Part shown: piece by piece, positions 6,364 through 8,840 of the stretch
Layout of the letters: every line of letters starts with the position of its first letter
Numbering within the stretch: the first letter of the stretch is position 1
Assembly (NCBI GenBank): GCA_028694565.1
Contig: JAQVKR010000082.1
Location: 1 to 8,840, forward strand
Length of the DNA stretch: 8,840 nt
From: Gammaproteobacteria bacterium
Lineage (GTDB): Bacteria > Pseudomonadota > Gammaproteobacteria > DSM-26407
Reading direction: 5' to 3'
Program-made: the position numbers and the translations under genes
Notes under the pieces: model-generated
What the model was told of the DNA's origin: nothing
Database searches by the model: none
Seen by the model: only the letters and a program-made list of their open reading frames with translations

Positions 6364-6675
6364 TCAGCCCAGCCGCTTCCTCACATCCGCCGTGAAGTCC
6401 TCGTACCGGCGCAGCGGGGTCACGTCGATCCGCACGTGCTGGCCATGCTCCTTCATGATCGGCAAGTCGAGCAGGCGCCGGTCGAGGGTGTCGAGGCTGT
6501 CCACGTTGGCCACGGCGAGCACGCGCCGGACGCCCACGCACTTCCAGAAATCGACGACCACCCCCGCCCGCCTCGCGCCCAGGGCCGCGTCGGCTTCCCG
6601 GGTCCAGATGGAGAAGAGGTCCTGCTGCGCCATGGATGCCGGGTATTCGACATGGAAATCCAGGTGACACAGCAT
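6364..6675 (-). CDS. Muconolactone isomerase-like small protein
   Basis: The product has 103 residues from the ATG at 6675, which has GGAGG eight bases upstream; the in-frame ATG at 6690 lacks one. The protein reads strand (MLCHLDFHVEYPASM), helix (DLFSIWTREADAALG), strands (VVDFWKCVGVRRVLAVANVDS), helix (LDTLDRRLLDLPIMKEH) and strand (QHVRIDVTPL). This is the order and spacing of muconolactone delta-isomerase (CatC), including the 'W+..G....+ai.dv.S.d.Ld..L..LP+' step. True CatC acts in the ortho-cleavage beta-ketoadipate pathway. No other catabolic genes are here, so I call it only a family member. A possible promoter lies about 155 bases upstream. Confidence 0.72.
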   Translation of the reverse strand: MLCHLDFHVEYPASMAQQDLFSIWTREADAALGARRAGVVVDFWKCVGVRRVLAVANVDSLDTLDRRLLDLPIMKEHGQHVRIDVTPLRRYEDFTADVRKRLG

Positions 6676-6789
6676 GTTGTCGTCCTCCATCGGCACAACT
6701 GCCCCGGCCGCGGGATCGATAAAGCGGGCCGATGGATCAGGGTGCCAAATCACACCTGTCACCGAGCCCTGTCGATCCTCGCGGCCACC

Positions 6790-6807
6790 CTGCCGCGGAC
6801 GCGGCAG
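6790..6807. repeat. GC palindrome
   Basis: CTGCCGCG-GA-CGCGGCAG is a perfect palindrome (8-bp arms) in the leader upstream of the muconolactone isomerase-like gene. It has no T-run, so it is more likely a leader hairpin or protein-binding site than a terminator. Confidence 0.3.
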
Positions 6808-6830
6808 TACAGCTTGCCCTAACCTGTTGA

Positions 6831-6858
6831 ACTATAGACACAAGCACCCCGTCCGCAA
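6831..6858 (-). promoter_or_regulatory. Possible promoter upstream of the CatC-like gene
   Basis: On the minus strand TTGCGG (6858-6853), a 16-base spacer and TATAGT (6836-6831) give a plausible sigma-70 promoter starting near 6825. The leader would be about 150 nt and include the palindrome at 6790-6807. The -35 is weak. Confidence 0.28.
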
Positions 6859-6910
6859 GGCGGGCGCGCACACAGCCGGGCATTGTGGCGCACTGCGGGC
6901 AGGGGCAGGC

Positions 6911-7015
6911 TTCGCGGGAGAGCCGGAGGTCGGTCCGCTCCAGGTGGTTGAGGTTGAGGCGGCGGGAGAGCCGCCCCCAGGTTATGCGGAACTGGAACAG
7001 GAGGTGTCAGGGCTG
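6911..7015 (-). pseudogene. thyA: thyA (thymidylate synthase) remnant, 3' piece
   Basis: Read on the minus strand from 7015, the frame gives QP, TGA, HLLFQF, four unmatched residues, GRLSRRL, then NLNHLERTDLRLSRE. This follows thymidylate synthase: PPCHLLFQF after the active site, the GRLSCQL strand, then a jump to the LYLNHLEQ...LQLSRE segment. About 45 residues between GRLSCQL and LNHLE are missing, including the Asp and Asn that bind dUMP. The catalytic cysteine codon is TGA. After SRE the frame appears shifted (GCCCCTGCCC where PRPLP is expected). It is the same gene, in the same orientation and order, as the piece at 8102-8242, and repeats its last 17 bases. Confidence 0.78.
6999..7015. 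repeat. 17-bp direct repeat, left copy
   Basis: AGGAGGTGTCAGGGCTG occurs here and at 8106-8122 in the same orientation. It is the thyA active-site sequence (minus strand Q-P-stop-H-L-L). The two copies bracket the 1,090-bp insert 7016-8105 and look like a target-site duplication. Confidence 0.8.
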
Positions 7016-7020
7016 TAAAG

Positions 7021-7083
7021 AAAAAAGCCGGTGACAAATGAGAATCTTTATAATTACCAGTTGTCACCGACCCCTTTTCGTTC
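7021..7083 (-). repeat. GGTCGGTGACAA palindrome, copy 1 (terminator-like)
   Basis: On the minus strand the arms GTCGGTGACAA and TTGTCACCGGC enclose an AT-rich 23-nt loop and are followed by six T (7026-7021). The 55 bases at 7029-7083 are the exact reverse complement of 8316-8370. It lies at the left edge of the insert, next to the IS3 remnant. Likely a REP-like mobile palindrome that can also stop transcription. Confidence 0.8.
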
Positions 7084-7195
7084 GGGCAATGTCCCACCCG
7101 CAGAACTTGAAGCGGCGTACTATCGCCAACAGGACGAGTCAGCCATGGTGGCCTGACTCAAGTAAAACAGTCTCCGGTAAACCCGGGGCGGTTCA
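7081..7195 (+). mobile_element. Right-end remnant of an IS3-family element
   Basis: The plus-strand frame 7085-7156 reads GNVPPAELEAAYYRQQDESA and ends MVA-stop. This is the usual C-terminus of the IS3-family OrfB integrase-core transposase. After it comes CAGTCTCCGGTAAACCCGGG ending GCGGTTCA at 7195; read inward the end is TGAACCGCCCCGGG, an IS3-type (IS51-like) terminal inverted repeat. Only about 115 bp remain: the element is cut at its left by the palindrome copy 1. Its terminus stops two bases from the attC-like site, so the IS probably inserted beside that site and was later truncated. It cannot move itself. Confidence 0.75.
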
Positions 7196-7197
7196 AA

Positions 7198-7256
7198 ACA
7201 TAACGTTGTGGGTAAGTTGCGCCGCTTTTGGCGTCAACTTGACCCTTTTGTTAGCT
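7198..7256 (-). other. attC-like integron recombination site
   Basis: On the minus strand, directly overlapping the 3' end of the HNH gene, the order is R'' AGCTAAC (7256-7250), spacer AAAA, arm GGGTCAAGTTGACGCC, tip AAAAGC, arm GGCGCAACTTACCC, spacer ACAAC, and R' GTTATGT (7204-7198). The long arms pair fully except for two extra bases (a C and an A) on the R'' side, as the extrahelical bases of attC sites do. TAAC pairs with GTTA in the R boxes. Length 59 bp is inside the attC range. R' fits G-TT-RRRY with one deviation, R'' fits RYYYAAC with one. A plain hairpin terminator is the alternative, but there is no T-run. Confidence 0.6.
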
Positions 7257-8082
7257 TTTTAAGCTCGTTCATTTCCAGCCATGGGCGCCGTCTATGAAGC
7301 ATCCTGTGGCAATTAGAACAAACTAAAGCAATATCTTCTTTTTTAGTTTCTTCACCATCCTGATGCAGTTCACTGACAGGTTTAGTATGATGCGCCTCAA
7401 TAAATTCCCTGCCAAGCTCACCATACTCTTTCTCAAAGTCAAAACCGCAACACTGGCATTCAAGCTTTCCTTTCTTTTCTAATGCTTCCTGTTTCACTGC
7501 TTTTATTAGAGAGGAATTTCGCTCCCTCTGCTTGTGCAAACGTTCTTTCAGCTTACCCTCAGGGAAACTATCTCGAAAATCAGGTGTATTTTTGTCTAAG
7601 TTATCTGCTTTTTCTCTATTTTCTGAAAGAGATAATAATTCGTTTAAAAAGGCACTAACGTCATCCACAACGGATGGAATGGAAATAACAACCTCTAAAC
7701 TAAAAAAATATTTACTAAAATACGATTTTCTTTTGTCGTTATTTCCGTCTCTTTTAGATGGTCGGTACCTCCACCTTAAAAACAGGTCATCACTTTCTTT
7801 AACTACATCGTGAATTTCGGCAATAGGACCTGCCTTATTCTCAGGAAACAATACAACATAGAAGTCATTTTCTGCGCTCCATTTAATAAGCAGCAGCCAT
7901 ATATTGGGGCCATTACGATTTTCAATTAAGAAGCCACCTTCAAAGTCCTTTGAATCAGCCCACTGGTGGAATCCACTTAATGGCTTAGGAACCAAATCAT
8001 CTTTTACGACAGGGAATGAATTCTTGTCTTTTTTATATTCGACTACGAGATCGTGGATATGCCGTGCAATTTTTCTTTCCAT
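7234..8082 (-). CDS. HNH endonuclease (restriction- or homing-type)
   Basis: The product has 282 residues from the ATG at 8082 (AGGG eight bases upstream; a TTG one codon earlier is possible). The C-terminal third is a clear HNH nuclease: zinc pair Cys209/Cys212 (ECQCCGFDF), FIEAHHTKPVSEL with His231-His232, then LVCSNCHRMLHRR with Cys255, Asn257, Cys258, His259 and His263. This is the McrA-like HNH type of many standalone restriction enzymes. Residues 1-150 form a separate alpha/beta domain (WLLLIKWSAENDFYVVLFPE, FLRWRYR) followed by a charged helical linker; it may recognise DNA or a modification, but I do not recognise it. The gene is far more AT-rich than its surroundings, has no methylase partner, and its 3' end lies inside an attC-like site, which together suggest a transferred gene cassette. 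Confidence 0.88.
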   Translation of the reverse strand: MERKIARHIHDLVVEYKKDKNSFPVVKDDLVPKPLSGFHQWADSKDFEGGFLIENRNGPNIWLLLIKWSAENDFYVVLFPENKAGPIAEIHDVVKESDDLFLRWRYRPSKRDGNNDKRKSYFSKYFFSLEVVISIPSVVDDVSAFLNELLSLSENREKADNLDKNTPDFRDSFPEGKLKERLHKQRERNSSLIKAVKQEALEKKGKLECQCCGFDFEKEYGELGREFIEAHHTKPVSELHQDGEETKKEDIALVCSNCHRMLHRRRPWLEMNELKKLTKGSS

Positions 8083-8101
8083 CAATGTTTCCCTATAAAA
8101 T

Positions 8102-8242
8102 GAAAAGGAGGTGTCAGGGCTGCACGGCCATGCACTCGATCACGCCCACATTTCGGGCGCAGATGATGATGCGGCGTAAGTCGGGGTTGTTCCGGATCGG
8201 CTTCACCACCTGGCTCACCTGGTCGATGCCGCCGCTGTCACG
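8102..8242 (-). pseudogene. thyA: thyA (thymidylate synthase) remnant, 5' piece
   Basis: The minus-strand frame from 8242 reads RDSGGIDQVSQVVKPIRNNP, then DLRRIIICARNVGVIECMAV, QP, TGA, HLLF. It follows thymidylate synthase (IDQI...L+.[29 protein letters not shown]) around E. coli residues 85-150, including the phosphate-binding Arg-Arg pair. The codon for the nucleophilic cysteine is TGA instead of TGC. The N-terminal third of the gene is absent; upstream is unrelated repeat DNA. Homology stops at 8102, where the AT-rich insert begins, and resumes at 7015 with the other piece. Non-functional. Confidence 0.8.
8106..8122. repeat. 17-bp direct repeat, right copy
   Basis: Identical to 6999-7015. 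It contains the nonsense (TGA) active-site codon on the minus strand, so the mutation predates the duplication. Confidence 0.8.
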
Positions 8243-8254
8243 AAAACCGTGGTC

Positions 8255-8284
8255 TGTCCCTGTTTTACGTGTCCCTGTTTTACG
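8255..8284. repeat. Tandem 15-bp repeat
   Basis: TGTCCCTGTTTTACG occurs twice head to tail (8255-8269, 8270-8284), next to the broken 5' edge of the thyA remnant. The stretch 8243-8315 holds no gene. It resembles short REP-type debris. Confidence 0.7.
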
Positions 8285-8315
8285 CGTCCGCTGAAAGGCA
8301 GCGTTAGCTCTTTAT

Positions 8316-8380
8316 GAACGAAAAGGGGTCGGTGACAACTGGTAATTATAAAGATTCTCATTTGTCACCGACCCCTTTTT
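8316..8380. repeat. GGTCGGTGACAA palindrome, copy 2 (bidirectional terminator-like)
   Basis: AAAAGGGGTCGGTGACAA (8321-8338) pairs perfectly over 18 bp with 8362-8379, around a 23-nt AT-rich loop, and has T-runs on both strands. 8316-8370 is the exact inverse of 7029-7083. It supplies the last codons and the stop of the lipoprotein frame at 8358-8579. It should stop transcription from either side. Confidence 0.85.
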
Positions 8381-8579
8381 GGTGGTGCCAACCCCTGGAA
8401 TGAAACTCATAGAGCGATGGTTTCCCGCCCACTCGCTGATCCACAACCATTTCTTGTGCTTCTGCGGGTTTCAGTTTGCTGCCGACCAGGGCATTTAAGT
8501 TGTGCTCCAGATCGTAGGTCGAAGCACAGCCGCCAGCTAATACCATCACGAATAATACATTCCTTTGTAAGTTGTGCAT
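8358..8579 (-). CDS. Small lipoprotein, probably truncated by a palindrome
   Basis: The product has 73 residues. A short signal sequence (MHNLQRNVLFVMVLAGGC) ends in the lipobox LAGGC with Cys18, so it would be a lipidated cell-envelope protein. The following LEHNLNALVGSKLKPAEAQEM resembles the start of small lipoproteins with a membrane-anchored N-terminal helix. The last six residues (KGVGDK) and the stop are encoded by the arm of palindrome copy 2, so the original C-terminus has probably been lost. No convincing ribosome site precedes the ATG at 8579. Base composition is intermediate between the HNH insert and the GC-rich genes. Possibly a pseudogene. Confidence 0.45.
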   Translation of the reverse strand: MHNLQRNVLFVMVLAGGCASTYDLEHNLNALVGSKLKPAEAQEMVVDQRVGGKPSLYEFHSRGWHHQKGVGDK

Positions 8580-8840
8580 GCAATTTTTTTAAGTCGGCTA
8601 CAGTTTATTAACTTGTCATCCCGTCCTAACTGTTGGAATGTTAGACCTGACCCCGCCCGCTGCGCTGTGGAGTTACCGGATGCTAGCGCCTCCGCGCAGG
8701 AAGCGGCGGTGTCGGCACTCCACGCAACATTCATCGTTTATGACGCGTAAATGTGGCTTGCAAGCGCAGAATATGGCCACATATTTCCGATTTTTCTAGA
8801 ATACTTAGTCGCTTACGCTGGTCCGACCCCGTTGTTCCTC
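8580..8840. other. Gene-free right end
   Basis: No credible gene is seen. It holds an imperfect hairpin with ends TGGAGT (8668-8673) and ACTCCA (8717-8722) and GC-rich inner arms, and a second inverted repeat, ATGTGGC (8751-8757) with GCCACAT (8776-8782), that encloses part of the palindrome GCTTGCAAGC. The sequence turns AT-rich after 8,730. Confidence 0.5.

Noticed and set aside
7016..8105. Self-splicing intron in thyA carrying a homing nuclease, as in the phage T4 td gene
   Set aside because: The flanking exons would repeat 17 bases after splicing, the exons are already inactive, and I see no group I core; the IS remnant inside also argues against it.
7007..8116. In-frame TGA at the thyA cysteine codon as a selenocysteine codon
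   Set aside because: The reading frame breaks soon after in both pieces, large parts of the enzyme are missing, and nothing resembling a SECIS hairpin is evident; decay is the simpler explanation.
8303..8309. GTTAGCT on the plus strand as an attC R' box
   Set aside because: No matching RYYYAAC box or palindrome lies in the preceding 100 bases.
8625..8646. CCTAAC...GTTAGAC as another attC or cassette junction
   Set aside because: The R-like boxes are only nine bases apart with no paired arms between them, far below attC size.

Overview
The window comes from a GC-rich bacterial chromosome, most likely a gammaproteobacterium. This rests on a close YjdM (PhnA-type) zinc-ribbon protein, an FNR/Anr-like site, REP-like palindromes and a thyA-like gene remnant. 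No marker fixes the genus. Positions 1 to about 6,700 are compact and very GC-rich with strong Shine-Dalgarno sequences. From about 6,900 to the right end the DNA is a mosaic of remnants with a much more AT-rich core at 7,200-8,105.

Left part, plus strand: a secreted protein of unknown function (48-716) is followed closely by an isochorismatase-family cysteine hydrolase (736-1407). The next 246-bp gap holds an FNR-box-like palindrome, a UUCG hairpin and a perfect rho-independent terminator, which together look like a small-RNA locus. A second secreted helical protein follows (1654-2223).

Middle part, minus strand: a MaoC-like hot-dog protein (2244-2684), YjdM (2822-3163), a lipoprotein (3326-3892), a periplasmic YbhB/YbcL-type PEBP protein (3972-4517) and a small three-helix membrane protein (4927-5229). 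Next come three small proteins in a row, each apparently of the dimeric alpha/beta-barrel (ferredoxin-like) superfamily: a YdhR-like one (5477-5785), an unassigned one (5930-6211) and a muconolactone-isomerase-like one (6364-6675). The first two are separated by a palindromic terminator.

Right part, an accretion zone: on the minus strand lie two pieces of a dead thymidylate synthase gene (8102-8242 and 6911-7015). Its catalytic cysteine codon reads TGA. The pieces are separated by about 1.09 kb flanked by a 17-bp direct duplication of the catalytic-site sequence. The insert holds an AT-rich HNH endonuclease gene (7234-8082) whose 3' end overlaps a 59-bp structure with the architecture of an integron attC site. 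The last 24 codons and the right end of an IS3-family element abut that structure, followed by one copy of a GGTCGGTGACAA palindrome. A second, inverted copy of the palindrome (55 identical bases) lies at 8316-8370 and ends a truncated small lipoprotein gene (8358-8579). A diverged third copy at 5870-5912 keeps its stem by a compensatory change. The simplest reading is an orphan integron-type cassette with a restriction- or homing-like HNH enzyme, lodged in a thyA pseudogene and decorated with IS and REP-like debris. No integrase or transposase able to move it is present in the window.
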